From Chondrus crispus (lineage: Eukaryota; Rhodophyta; Florideophyceae; Gigartinales; Gigartinaceae): a stretch of DNA of 64,000 nt. The stretch spans positions 1 through 64,000 of the forward strand of contig NW_005179092.1 of assembly GCF_000350225.1 (NCBI RefSeq), read 5' to 3'. The translations under genes and the position numbers were made by a program. The notes beneath the pieces are model-generated. The model was not told the DNA's origin, did no database searches, and saw nothing but the letters and a program-made list of their open reading frames with translations. Of this stretch, positions 32,101 through 43,065 are shown piece after piece. The first letter of the stretch is position 1; every line of letters starts with the position of its first letter.

Positions 32101-33816
32101 CGTCTTCGTGACTACAACGAACCGAACGAAATCCCGAAGGAAATTGCGCGCCCTAGCGCGCGACGAGCCGAGGGGCGACGACGAAGCCCCTGCTCTAGAA
32201 GAACCCGAAGCCTTCTGGGCAGAGAACGAGGAATTCGACGCCGTGGACCTCGATCGCGCCCAAGACTTCGAAGCCGATACGTCCAGTTCTCAGGTCGCCC
32301 CTCCGCAGGACGACGTGTCGGCCCCTCTTACGATAGAGGAGATAGCCGAAGAACAACGCGTGGATGACTTCTGCCAAACGGTATTGGCACGACAGTCAGA
32401 GTCCCGGGACTCCGCGTTCTTCGAGGACCACCAAGAGGGGCTCAAACAGAGACACCCCTTCGACCCTGATATCGTACAGGTGGTGGTCCCTCGGACTCTA
32501 CGTGCCCGGTTGCTGCGGCTCTGCCATAACCCGGCCATCGCCGGGCATCCGGGGCAAAACCGCATGTACTACGCGCTCCGTGGCGAGTACTACTGGCTAC
32601 AATTGGCCGCGGACGTCGCGTCGACCGTACGAGTTGTCAAACCTGTGCGATGAACCGCGTCAAGCTTCGGCAACACCTAAACCGATTAAGGTTGTTTCCG
32701 GCGACGCGGCCGTTGGAGAGCCTCGCGATCGATATACTGGGGCGGCTCCCAAAGACCAAGGCAGGGAAACGATTCCTCCTGGTAATCACCAACCGCTTTA
32801 CGAAGTTAACGCAGGTCGTCGCACTGCGGACGGTAACCGCCTACACCGTCGCAGTGGCGTTTTGCGAAGCGTGGGTCTTTAAGTACGGCGTCCTACGCTC
32901 GCTACTGTCGGATAACGGACCGCAGTTCAACGCAAAGTTCTTCCAAAGCACATGCCGAGTGCTGGGAATTACGAACCTTTATACGTCAGCGTACCACCCT
33001 CAGACGAACGGCCAGGTGGAACGATATAACCGAACGATTGCGGCGATGCTCCACAATTACGTGAACGAGCATCAAGACGACTGGGACGTGTACGTGGGAC
33101 CGTTAACGTACCCATATAACTCCTACGTACACCGAACCACACGAACGACCCCGTTTGAGCTCGTGCTCAGCCGGCCCCCGCCGGAGTTCTCTCTTCGAAG
33201 AACCGGCGGGGACGCGCCCCCTGCCGATAGGGGAACGGATCGTGCGGAGTTCCTGAAGACCCTGGACGCGACCATCCAGAAGGCCTACGGGAGCTTGCGA
33301 CGCACGCAAGCCCGTTACAAACGCAACTTCGATAAGCGCGTTCGAACGATCAACACACGTCTCGAGCCAGGTAACTTAGTCTACCTGAACCCCACCGATG
33401 GGGGTAAGACGTCGAACAAGCTCGCCTCACCCGCCGTGGGGCCGTATCGCGTCCTCGCCAACGATCGTCAAACCATCACAATTGATCGTGATGGCGTCAC
33501 CGAGCGGGTGTCGGCAGACCGCTGCGTGTACGCGCCCCCGCCTATGGACGTGCCACGAGTGAGCACGACGACCCCACGTGACCTTGCCGACAAGGTCAGG
33601 GAGGGAACACAGTACGCCGTGGAGAAGCTACTCAGGCATCGAGAGATGGAAGACGGAACAACAGAGTTCCTCATCAAGTGGGCGGACTACGACCAACCCA
33701 CTTGGACGGCACGCACCCACATCCCCGAAGAATTGGTGTCTCGATATGCGCTGCGTCTTCGAAGACGCACGGGGAGGGACCTCAACTCCGAAGTGAACGC
33801 GGACGTTCACTCTTAA
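29103..33816 (+). pseudogene. pol: Pol polyprotein of chromovirus 2, two frameshifts
   Basis: Same order as element 1: protease with DTCSG near 29664, reverse transcriptase with YLDD near 31149, RNase H (NTDASAYQLGC, where a catalytic-region Asp follows Asn-Thr), integrase and chromodomain. A 4-base deletion at about 31883 separates RNase H from the linker, and a one-base deletion near 32633 cuts the integrase zinc finger. The integrase core (AIDILG, SDNGPQF, NGQVERYN) and chromodomain (EFLIKWADYDQPTW) are in the last ORF, to 33816. The lesions differ from those of element 1, so the parent element had intact pol. Confidence 0.9.
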
Positions 33817-33827
33817 GGAGGGGCCCC
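33793..33827 (+). repeat. Internal copy of the pol-end/polypurine module (element 2)
   Basis: GTGAACGCGGACGTTCAC, then CTTAAGGAGGGGCC. A related copy lies at 40453-40487 next to the 3' LTR. The 7-bp inverted repeat GTGAACG/CGTTCAC is intact here and decayed in the LTR-side copy. Confidence 0.7.
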
Positions 33828-34187
33828 CCCAACCGCTCCGTCAACCGGAAAAATTAACCCCCCCTTCGCGGTCGGAAAGGGCGGGGGTCTACGCAAGGAA
33901 AAAATGAGGTTGGCCGACCAATTTCGGGGAAGCATGGGATGTCCAGTCGACGCACGGACAACGCAAGTCCACGTGACACGAACCGCCATCACCGACGAGA
34001 GGCGGGTCGTGAGACAGGACGTACTGTGTCACGAACAGTAGCCCTGGGACGTGAAGTGAAAGGAGGGAGAACACGACCTCCCAACGACCACGACGACATG
34101 CGCCGGTGCGCAATACTCGCGAAGCCGTTGCAGTTCCGTCGTGTGCAAACAGTTTACAGCGCACCGATTGCGAACAGGGAAGAACAT
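33828..34187. other. Start of the extra 3' region of chromovirus 2
   Basis: No gene is supported. Short ORFs on both strands have no family features. I see no similarity to the 3' region of element 1. Confidence 0.4.
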
Positions 34188-34542
34188 CAAGCCGAAGTGA
34201 TGGACGCTTCCCGAACGCGTAAGGGATTAGCCCCGGGTAGTCCGTACTGCCCGAGGGGGAACGATCCTCGCGGTAATCGATGAGGCGAGGACCAATGGCA
34301 GCGCGCTAGAAGACCAATCAAGCGAAGTGATGGACGCTTCCCGAACGCGTAACGCATTAGCCCCTGGCAGTCCGTACTGACCGAAGGGGGGAACGACTCG
34401 CGTGATAACCGACGAGACGAGATGTAACGGAAGCGCACTCGTTAAAATCAAGCCAAAATGATGGATGCCACCGGAACGAGCGACTCGCGGACCTCGGACC
34501 GTCCGTATTGCCCGAGAGGGGACGACCCCTGAGGTAATCAGC
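34188..34542 (+). repeat. Minisatellite, about 130-bp unit, three copies (a fourth after the transposon)
   Basis: Units begin at 34188, 34319 and 34449, each starting CAAGC(C)(G/A)AA(G/A)TGATGGA. Each contains a (C/A)GTCCGTA(C/T)TG element (a less exact form in copy 4) and ends in a less conserved tail. The third is cut at the TA at 34543 by the DNA transposon. A related unit (AGATGCTTCCAGAACGC, then GCAGTCCGAACTGCCCGAGA) follows at about 36855-36975. Confidence 0.75.
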
Positions 34543-34544
34543 TA

Positions 34545-36852
34545 CACCGAATACTGCAAATAGTGCGGTCCGCAGTATTATGGAATGCTGACTTGCTGTC
34601 TCTGTGACAGTATTTACTGCGGCCCGCACTAATATTAGTACCGCACTAATTCGGCCAAATATGCAATTAGTGAGGACTGCAGTATTTTAGATCAGTCAAA
34701 ATAGTGCGGTCTCGTCTAATTCTGTCTGTAATGCACAGGTCACTCAGGGCCAATCAGAAGAAAGAAAATTTTTATAGTGTAAAGATATCTCCGCATTTCT
34801 ACGTGCTCTCGCCGGCAACCATTCGCTCGTTAAGGAGAACTGGAGCACCATCGAAATGGTTTCGATACCTGTTAATAATGCTCTGCAGCTTAGGAAACAA
34901 CTGCATTTCCTCCCATTGCCCATTCGTGTTCAAAGCAAGGCCACATCTGATCATGGCCTTGCGCGCGTACGTCAAACCTTCACCGTCTCGTTGAGAGTTG
35001 ACGTCCCTCACTGCCGCAGCTGCAAGCTTTAGAAAATAATGCTTCCCGGGATTAGGCAGTTTGCCCGAAGACTCCTTGAAGTCGGCTTCCATAATGCGCT
35101 CCATATTATGCCGGTCCCAACGTGCGCGCCACGCATCCTTCAGTTTCTGTATGACAAATGAGTCAGCAGGTTGGAGCAAGTCAGTGGAGTTTGGAGGGAG
35201 AAATCTCACTTCTGTATTGATTTCCCCCAACGCAGTAACCATTTCAGTGGTCTCAGCGTGCCCGCTGCAGTTGTCTATGTAAATCACACGGCGCCTTCCG
35301 TGCCTTAGAGCTCCAATTACCTTCCTCTCCCTCAGCCACTGGGGCATCACCACCCGATCCATCCAACCTTTCGGACCCGAACGATACGAAACTCCGGCAA
35401 CGTCGTGAGGAACCCTTTGAATTGGGTAACTTCTGTTTTTGTTTTGAAACACCAGCATCGGAGGTTCCAGTTTTGCATCCCTCCCACCGGAAATGTGTAC
35501 AATTATTGTCATCCCTTCCGAGCCGGACACAACATCTGAGTATTTAACCTCTGTATCCCCACAAATTCCTAGTGTTCTATGGTTATCCATATTTACGACA
35601 AAATGTGTTTCGTCAACGTTTGCCACGTCATCCTCATCTAAGTGACCAGCTTTGAACTCTCGCGCCACAACCCCAAGATGGAAGGCTACTTCTTTCTCGA
35701 TGAATGCCTGCTTCGCAGCGGTCACCATCAATTTTCCTGTTTGAGCACGACTGACAATATGATTTCGTTCCATAAAGCTTTGTACCCAACGTGGTGAAAT
35801 CATGTCTTGAATATATTTCTTTGCTGACGCGTCAAAAAAATTTAAAAAATATTCATCTTTGCCGGAATATCTTATGAGCTGTCTCGCCAGGTCGCCTAAC
35901 AACTTTGCGTTGAACTTAAGTCCAGTCTTCCGCAAGCGATCGAACTCCTCGACGAGGTCCCCTTGCAGAGCAACCACCCAGGCTGCCCTCTTTCTCCCGC
36001 GTCCAGGCTTGGCCTTCAGATACACCCTTTTCAATCCAAAACTTGCAACCCTTGTAATTTGCCTCGGTGTCTGGTGTGTTGTATCTGCCTCGAGGTACTC
36101 CGCCCGTGCTTTCCATAAACGGCTTGCTTTCGAGTTGTTGGCTTTTTCGTTACCACGGAACAAATGCGGGAACTTACGGACACCCTTTGAAGCTATGTGT
36201 TTACAGCCGACCCGTGACACTTCCTCTGACATCCATTTCACAATCCGGATTCGGTCGGATCCCGAAAGTACTCGCTGAACGGCTCTGGTACGGGAGGGAA
36301 ATGGAGGCGTTGGGGTTGCTGGTTGTGGGGAGGCAAGAAAGGGTTGTGAGACTGTGGACGGAGGCGCAATGGAAGCATGACTGCTTTCATGCGATTCGAT
36401 CCCCGTTTCAGCGTTTTGTGCCTCTCGCGTTGCCCGGACAAGAGCAGCATGTTTGAAAGCAGCGACAATTGCAGACGCTGATACTACCATCGAGTGGTGG
36501 GATTTGTGTATGGGCGATCTGTTTAAGGGGATGCATAGACGAATGCGTGCTATATACTGCAAAATTGGAGAAGGTGCCTTCTGGTTTTTACAATCTTGGC
36601 GCCCTTCTGGGCCAAGTATTCGCGGGAAATGGTAAAAGTGAACCGCTATTTGCGCATCCGCGTAGATGCAAGCGCGCAGAACAGCAAGGGAGCCACATTC
36701 CGAGTCCCCACTATTTCATGTGCTGTTTGCAATTAGTGTAGTCTGCAGTAATTCTCCCATCTCCGGTAGGGGTTGAACACAATTTACTGCGGTCTGCACT
36801 AATTTGCGTTCCGCACTATATTTGCACCCGCACTATTTGTAGTATTCGGGTG
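34545..36852 (-). mobile_element. Second pogo-like DNA transposon, 2.3 kb, apparently intact
   Basis: Imperfect terminal inverted repeats (left CACCGAATACTGCAAATAG; right, inverted, CACCCGAATACTACAAATAG) with TA target duplications at 34543-34544 and 36853-36854. Subterminal repeats of ACTGCGG/CCGCAGT and GCACTA type fill the 200 bp inside each end. It lies within the minisatellite of chromovirus 2 and has one long transposase ORF, so it is the youngest insertion in this branch of the nest. Confidence 0.9.
34799..36490 (-). CDS. pogo-like DDE transposase, full length
   Basis: 563 residues from ATG 36490; the frame is open a little further up, but this Met aligns with that of the other copy. 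The N-terminal part (about residues 70-160) has basic helices (RIRIVKWMSEEV, FPHLFRGNEKAN) that may bind DNA. The DDE domain shows NVDETHFVVNMD, then VVSGSEGMTIIVHISGGRDA, GPKGWMD, YIDNCSGH (second Asp) and LLQPADSF (third Asp), with 36 residues between the last two. It cuts and pastes the element at TA targets. No stop or frameshift is seen, so it may be active and could act on the broken copy's ends if they were recognised. Confidence 0.9.
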   Translation of the reverse strand: MVVSASAIVAAFKHAALVRATREAQNAETGIESHESSHASIAPPSTVSQPFLASPQPATPTPPFPSRTRAVQRVLSGSDRIRIVKWMSEEVSRVGCKHIASKGVRKFPHLFRGNEKANNSKASRLWKARAEYLEADTTHQTPRQITRVASFGLKRVYLKAKPGRGRKRAAWVVALQGDLVEEFDRLRKTGLKFNAKLLGDLARQLIRYSGKDEYFLNFFDASAKKYIQDMISPRWVQSFMERNHIVSRAQTGKLMVTAAKQAFIEKEVAFHLGVVAREFKAGHLDEDDVANVDETHFVVNMDNHRTLGICGDTEVKYSDVVSGSEGMTIIVHISGGRDAKLEPPMLVFQNKNRSYPIQRVPHDVAGVSYRSGPKGWMDRVVMPQWLRERKVIGALRHGRRRVIYIDNCSGHAETTEMVTALGEINTEVRFLPPNSTDLLQPADSFVIQKLKDAWRARWDRHNMERIMEADFKESSGKLPNPGKHYFLKLAAAAVRDVNSQRDGEGLTYARKAMIRCGLALNTNGQWEEMQLFPKLQSIINRYRNHFDGAPVLLNERMVAGEST

Positions 36853-39800
36853 TAGAAGAAGATGCTTCCAGAACGCAAGGAATAAGCGTCGGGCAGTCCG
36901 AACTGCCCGAGAGGAGGGGACGACCCCTGAAGAAAGGGACCAGGCGAGCAGCGACTGCATGCGCTCGTTAAGTGCGCGCGTGCACGGGCAGTGATAAGTA
37001 CGAACGGGATCCGAGAGCCGAAGTGCGAACGGAGGATCAGATGTCTGCCCGAGCCTCAGAGACCGGCGGCGCAGTCAAACCGCCGCCACCCTCCCGAAAA
37101 TGGAAACATTAACGGTACGGAATTATACCAGCGGACGAGGGGCATGGGACTACATTCGCGCCGGGCCCCTCCGACAAAAGGACCCACCAAGGGCGCCCGA
37201 AGGGTCTCCACCCGTACCGCGCGGGATTCGCCCCCGGAGAGGTAGAATGGGCCCTCTTGAGAACCGTACGAGCTGCCAAGACCCATCCGGGTCACCATGC
37301 AGTGGCAGAAACACCCTGGTACTTCTAGATTCGCGCTACCGTAGACTTCGAAACGGCCTCTCAACTTCAAACGTGCTAGGTCGCAGAGGCGGTACGTCAT
37401 AGCGTGTGCGTACAAACGCCTCAACGCACGCTTCGTGCTGGTCAGTAATGAGCGATGCGAGACGCTCGGGCGGAAGAGAACGGTTCAACGCTGCCCAAAG
37501 CGCCAGTCCGACCGAAGCGTGCGCGCATGCGCGATAGGGAACATACCGCCCGCACCCGAGCGCGCCGCAGGGCCACGACAAGCACGGTCAAGCTCTCTGC
37601 TCCGGAAGCGGCGCAGCCCGTCTCCGCATGCATGCGAATCGACTCGCGGCGACCCCATTGGGACTCGGACGGAAGAGGGGCCGGACGCGAGGCGGACGTT
37701 CCATTCGTTTCGGTGGACATCAAGGGAACCCGCGTAACTGATCTGTCATAGTGCGCAGTCCTGACGTCACCTCATCAAACGCTTGAGGGACGTGCCCTGG
37801 GGCCCCTAATGCGTTCAGGGACGATTAATAGTTGCCCGCGCCGATATGGCCCACCACGCTCCCTCAGGGATGGCTTCGAAGGCATTTGACACTCGAAAAG
37901 GCCGCCCGTGTCGACGGGTGCGTTTACTGTCACGCGGATGAGCGAGGCGAAACTCAACGACAGTCCTAACAACTCTCACTTAGTTGGACTGTCCCTCTCG
38001 GAGCCAACGTTTCACCATGCCGGCACGCCTCCCTGCGCAGTAGCTACCCCCTTTCCTATGACCCCCCCCCCGATGCCGAACTCAGGGACGACGATTCGCT
38101 TGGACTCGGCACGATTGAAAAGAGCGAGCGTCGATCCTGTGTCTCCTCTCTGCCCGACTTCTCGTGAAGAAGCCAACGTCTCCCACTTTCGAGAGACGTC
38201 TTTGACTGTACCCGTTGTGCAGTTGAGGCCGCGGTAAGTTCACGCTCTTCATCTTGACGTGTGGGAAAATTCGTTGACCGCGACCACCTCAAGGCTTCGC
38301 TTGTAAAGTCTAAATGACGCGAAACGCCCGGGGTGCAGCTCGCGCAGAGACGCGGCGCGAGCAGGCGGAAGAGGGCCGGCTCGGGGTGATGGTACCAACA
38401 AACACGGGTCGCCCAACATCGCAGACCGCACGACAACGCACTTCCGCGGAGGTACACACTACGCGCGACGGGCACCTGAGTATATCGAGCTACATGTCCC
38501 GGCTAGGGGGTAGAGCTCGACATCAGGGTGGCTTGCTCTGGACACAGTAGAGAGATGTGCTGAGGAAATGGGTCATGCTCTTCGCAGCACGATTAAGAGG
38601 AACACGCAATGAATCAAAAGTCAACGAAGTGTGTCTCGTGTACTACTTTGGGTGGATTCACGCCGCCATTGAAGGAAGACCGGTGTGTACTGTAGTACGA
38701 AACGCGCCAGAAGATGCTCTTCCTGAAGCGGCCGGCAAGGTTGGCAGCGGATACATAACCCGGTTTGTGTCGAGGCCACGGACGGGGCGACCCTCGGGAA
38801 GGCCAAGACACTAACGCGACGCCCCTACATGCGCGCGAGTGGCACTATAGAGGCGGTCCCCACGATGCATGAACCGCGCGCAACACCTGGTAGACCTCAC
38901 TCGGTGAGGCATTCACCTCCTTGAGGCGGGGCGCTAACCCGAAGCGACCTACGAGGGAAGGTCAGAAAAGTGACTCAGAGTACGAGTGAGACGACGATGC
39001 AGGATCGCGCACGCCGGGGGGATCTGGCGCTTCTTGTACGCAGGAGACTGACAAACTGGCGGAATGCGCGGACCCGCCTACACGCGAAAGAATTTGGTCG
39101 GCCGGCCGGCAATGCCCCGGGGCATTGCCACACACCCCTCACAGGCAGTGCTGCGAATTTTTGGCAAAAAAAGGTTTTCGCGGGAAACATTTTTGGGCAA
39201 TTTTTTGGGTAATTTGATGAAGGACGCGCGCCGCCGCGTCGTAGACGCAGCTCGAAACGGGGACGGACGGACACGATGACATACTGTACAGTAGGCCCGG
39301 CCCTTCGTAGACGGCGAACGCAGAAAAAAAGTCTCGCGCACGGGCTCTGGAAAGGCAAACTCACGAACCGAAGCGCGTCAACCGTACGTGTATGCGTATC
39401 TTTCCCACGCGCGGGGGGACGCGCGGTCGTGCTGGCCACGCGGTAAGGGCAGAGGCGCAGGATGGTATAAATTGCGAAGAAAGCGAACTCTTATGAGTTC
39501 GGAGTGGGGGTTTGCAAGACGTCTCGCGAAAAGGGCACCTGTAATGGGAAGGACACGCGGTACCAGACGGAGCAAAAGAAGCCACCGACAGGTCGCGGCA
39601 CGGAGAGGACACTGAGCGGTTCGAAGGAGGAAAGGCAACAGCGGCAAACCCGACGTGCTGCGGGTGGTCGGCGTACGCCCGTCCTACACCGTCACTCCGC
39701 GCAGGCATGGGAGAGTCGCCCTACTCATCGGGGGCAGCAGGTTGCCTCGCTTCGGCGACAAGGTGAGGAAGGACTTCCAGTACGAATTGGAGGGCACGGC

Positions 39801-40452
39801 TAAATTCCACAGTAACACCAGCGCCTACCCCGGGAACGGCACCTACGTCGACACGACGAACGAGACCTACTATTGGAGCGGCATTTTTGAGCAGACCCGG
39901 CGCTCCGACCCCCTGGCACACACGCCGACCCCCCCGGCCGGACAGGGACGGGTAGTAACTACCGCGACGACTCAGACGGCAATGAGCGCTCGCACGACTA
40001 AGATCAACGCACCTCGAAGCAAGGTAGCGCACCCGAACTATGGCGACAGTCCTGGTGGAGTCGACAGTAAGGCGACGTTCGTTGCCCGCCCCAACGGGAC
40101 GTGACGTAGGTCACTCAATTGCAGAGGTAAGCTGGTCCGCCGACGGCAAGAGAGTACCTCGCGTACAAGGGATACGCTGACACAAGGCGTCGCATGGCGC
40201 GGACGAGGTGCCGGCCCAATCAGCCGGCGCGCACGAAGGTTCGACCGTTCGCGCTGCAAGACGTGAGTCAGCACGAGGTGAATGGGCAGCGACAGAGGCA
40301 GCAGTCGCGGCGGACGTTCAAGGGGCCGGCGGCTTTACGGTACAGCTCGGATGCATGTGTTGGGCTGAGAGATTTGAGACGAGCGCGGCGCAGGTCAAAA
40401 GAGGCAAGGCCGACGTATCGATGAAGGGAAAGGACCCCCCCCATTTGCGAAC
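36853..40452. other. Rest of the extra 3' region of chromovirus 2
   Basis: About 3.6 kb without a supportable gene. A fourth minisatellite unit is at the left end. ORFs of 80-154 codons on both strands (for example 38975-39439 minus, 39655-40104 plus) lack family features and coherent homology to the antisense ORFs of the other elements. It may hold a decayed antisense ORF or captured host DNA. Confidence 0.4.
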
Positions 40453-40487
40453 GTGAACGCGGACTTTGACGCTTGAGGGGGGGGCCG
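40453..40487 (+). other. 3' polypurine tract and duplicated pol-end module (element 2)
   Basis: GTGAACGCGGACTTTGACG, then CTTGAGGGGGGGGCCG directly before the 3' LTR at 40488. It resembles 33793-33827. Confidence 0.75.
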
Positions 40488-41146
40488 TGTAGCATAACCG
40501 CCGACTACTGTACTATATTTTAGATTTAGAATTAGATCTAACGATGTAAGGTACGGACCTTACAGCGTGCGCGCACATACCTCACAGCGTGCGCGCGCAT
40601 ACCTCACAGCGCGCGCGCTCCAACACGTGTACCCCACGTGTAGCACACGTATGCTGTCAGCCCCGACGGCTGACAGCGTTACAGTGCGGGCCGGCCCGCA
40701 CTGTCTACGGTAAGCCGACTACAGTACAGTCCGTACTGTACTGTAGACGGTTAATTAACTTGTACAATAAATATAGGGAGCGACCGCCGGTGGGGAGGAG
40801 GAGGACAGGCAACCCTCCACAGATGGTCGACTACCCAGCATACTCTACTCACACCGCCGTTCCGCGAGTAGTTACCACCGAGCGAGTAGTGGACGCGCGC
40901 GACACCGCGGCGAGCTGCGATCCGCCTCAGCCCGTCAGTACCGGATCGTCAACCGGTACTGCTCCGGGGCGTCGAGGCGTCGATCCACTCGCCTACGCGC
41001 GCGTCCCCGCCGACCACGCTCTACCACCCGCTACCGGCCCGCTTCCGGTGGCGTTGGTTGGTTCAAGACCCTCGGTACGCCGATCCGGGGTCTTCCGCCG
41101 AACATCGCGAACACCCCTCCGCCGTGTGTGGGGTGTTTATGCGACA
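40488..41146 (+). repeat. 3' LTR of chromovirus 2
   Basis: It is 659 bp, 22 bp longer than the 5' copy because of a tandem duplication of a GTGCGCGCGCATACCTCACA-type unit near 40575-40615. Otherwise nearly identical. Followed by target duplication GACCT (41147-41151). Confidence 0.92.
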
Positions 41147-41151
41147 GACCT

Positions 41152-42524
41152 CCCATAACCCTCCTCGTGAAGCTAACTGCCTTTGGTTCAACCAACGGAC
41201 CGTCTCGGGCGACGCTTTGATGTGGACCAACGCCATAATTCCGGCTAATTTCCGACTTATCCAGCGGGGTACCATCCCCTTCTTCCAGCACACAGTGCGC
41301 TTCGAAAGCCGTATTCGGTCTGACACGGGTTATTTTGTGGCCTACCACATGTTGGAGGCGCGCGAAATCTCGAGGTCCCATTACGCGAATCGTTATCAAC
41401 GTATTCCGTCGTGGTGGAGCCAATTTGAGGTCTGCCAAGGCTTTTGGGCTGAGCTCGGCCCTGTGTACACGTATTACGGAAGGTATTTACGTGATCCTCG
41501 ACACGGCCTTTGGGTAGTCTTCCTCACAGAGTGGTGTACCAAAGTGGCAGTGACCCTCCTGTGGGAGACCTACGACTGCTGGAGGTTGTGGTACTTGCCT
41601 CCCCAGCTCATCAGCCTCATGCGACGCCTCGATTATTCGATTCCTTTGGGCGGTGCTGATGCAGACACCGAACTGCATTCTCTCCTCGATAAAATAGAGG
41701 AGGTCGAATGGGACTCGATACCGCGTCAAAATTCCTCTCGTTCCTTCGTCCGGTAACGCCCCTCCTTCTCTCTTGGTCGTGCTCATCGTGGTGCGGGGGA
41801 CTACGCTTGGTTTAACCCCTGGACGGGATCGCAATGTTCTTGCGACGAGGTGCTTCTGAGTTGGCAGTATGGGAGTCAGACACCCGTTTCGGTTGAATTG
41901 GTCGTCTTCCTTGCGGATCCCCGCGAGCGCGACCTCTGCCGCAGAGAACCTTTGCGTTCTCGCCCTGTGTTACGGGTCCCACCGACTTCACTTCCTGTCG
42001 ATCCGGCCGACCCCACTCTCCCCGTGAATGCTTCGATAAGGGCGAGGAGAGCCCCTGAGTGTGAGGAGGTCAAATCCCCTTTGCGGTCCCATTCAACACC
42101 AGTGGCCAGGTGTCAACCTCTATCAGAGACGAGAGAGGTCCCCTCGTCAGCTAGCCGGACTGACAGTCTGTCCGTGCGCGCAGCCCCAGAAAGGAAGGGA
42201 AATTCTTTGTCCCTTACCCACTTGGCTCCTCCTGCATCGTCTTCCCCTGTGCACGTCCCAGCTCGTCCCCCTTCTCCTGCGGCTGTTCCAGTTGCCGCCC
42301 CCTTGTCACCAATCGTCGACGCAGTCCATTCGACCAGGAGAGGTTCGACCTCCCCGTCCTCTCCAGATGTTATCAAAAAGAACGACGGCGCCGCCAGCGT
42401 CTATCGCACATTGCTCCGTGCTCACGGAATAAACGAGGGGGCTCTTCGAGGAGCGTCCCTCGTTGACCTGCGCTTACTGACGCAACTTATCGCCTCACTT
42501 CCGAAGGAAAACATCCTTGGATGA
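41152..42524 (+). pseudogene. Antisense ORF of the outer chromovirus, copy 1, 3' part
   Basis: It continues the ORF interrupted at 25842, in frame across the target duplication. It carries a Trp/aromatic-rich block (NCLWFNQRTVSGDALMW, PSWWSQFEVCQGFWAEL), the motif YGRYLRDPRH, a hydrophobic stretch, YLPPQLISLMRRLD and SIPLGGAD. A TAA at 41754-41756 stands where copy 2 has CAA (Gln). After it the frame goes on with GDYAWFNPW, a long Pro/Ser-rich linker and a conserved C-terminal helix (LLRAHGINEGALRGASL to LIASLPKENILG). The whole original protein would be about 650 residues. Function unknown. Confidence 0.75.
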
Positions 42525-43065
42525 ATTGTCCCATTGACCCATTGCCGATGGTAGCGTCCTGCCGATCCATGTTCGGATCATCGTCCTCTGAGAGTTTCGT
42601 CTCATCGTCGACACTTCCCCTCGTTCCACCGAAAATAAACTGCATTTCCGTCTCCTATCAACTTCTTCCTCTTGTTGCATTTTTCTTCTCTTTATCCAAC
42701 ACGTACGTCACCCTTCTCCTCATTTTCCTTTTCCTTCTCTTTTCTCATACGCCCCGTCGCCGCAGTCGCATTTTCTTCTCTCCACTTTCCTTCTCTTTTC
42801 CTCGTTACTGTCTCCCTCCTCTTATCCATTTTTTGTGCACCTCTGCTACTGCAGTTGCACATCCCCTATTACCTTCTCTTTTCCTTTTCTAATCCATAAG
42901 ACCGCCGGTTGGGGAGTCATGCTCTCTTTTTTTCATTGATCGGCCCACGGACCACTCACTGCCTTCCGAAATGCCCCCATCTTCCTTAGCCTTCAGGCTT
43001 TCCCGATGTCTATTTTCACGCCTCTACGAGCCAATATCCCAGCTCTCCAACACGTGATTACCTTT
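42525..43065. other. Antisense-ORF 3' flank up to the middle LTR
   Basis: Pyrimidine-rich on the + strand (CTTCTCTTTTCC-type runs). It is partly similar to the start of the region after copy 2 (for example CAACTTC(T/C)TCCTCTTTTGCATTTT near 45815). No gene. Confidence 0.45.

Larger units (their letters stand above)
25843..41146 (+). mobile_element. Chromovirus 2 (Ty3/gypsy LTR retrotransposon), 15.3 kb
   Basis: LTRs at 25843-26479 and 40488-41146 with a perfect 5-bp target duplication GACCT (25838-25842, 41147-41151). Same lineage as chromovirus 1: identical primer binding site, closely similar gag and pol, same frameshift window and same duplicated pol-end module. It carries a 6.6-kb 3' region holding a minisatellite and a 2.3-kb DNA transposon. 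Gag and pol are each broken, so it is not autonomous. Confidence 0.92.

Noticed and set aside
34188-34542. CRISPR-like regular repeats
   Set aside because: The units are about 130 bp, diverged and without spacer pattern, in a eukaryotic retrotransposon.
39655-40104. 149-codon + strand ORF in the 3' region of chromovirus 2
   Set aside because: No recognisable motifs and heavily biased composition. It cannot be told from a chance ORF in GC-rich DNA.
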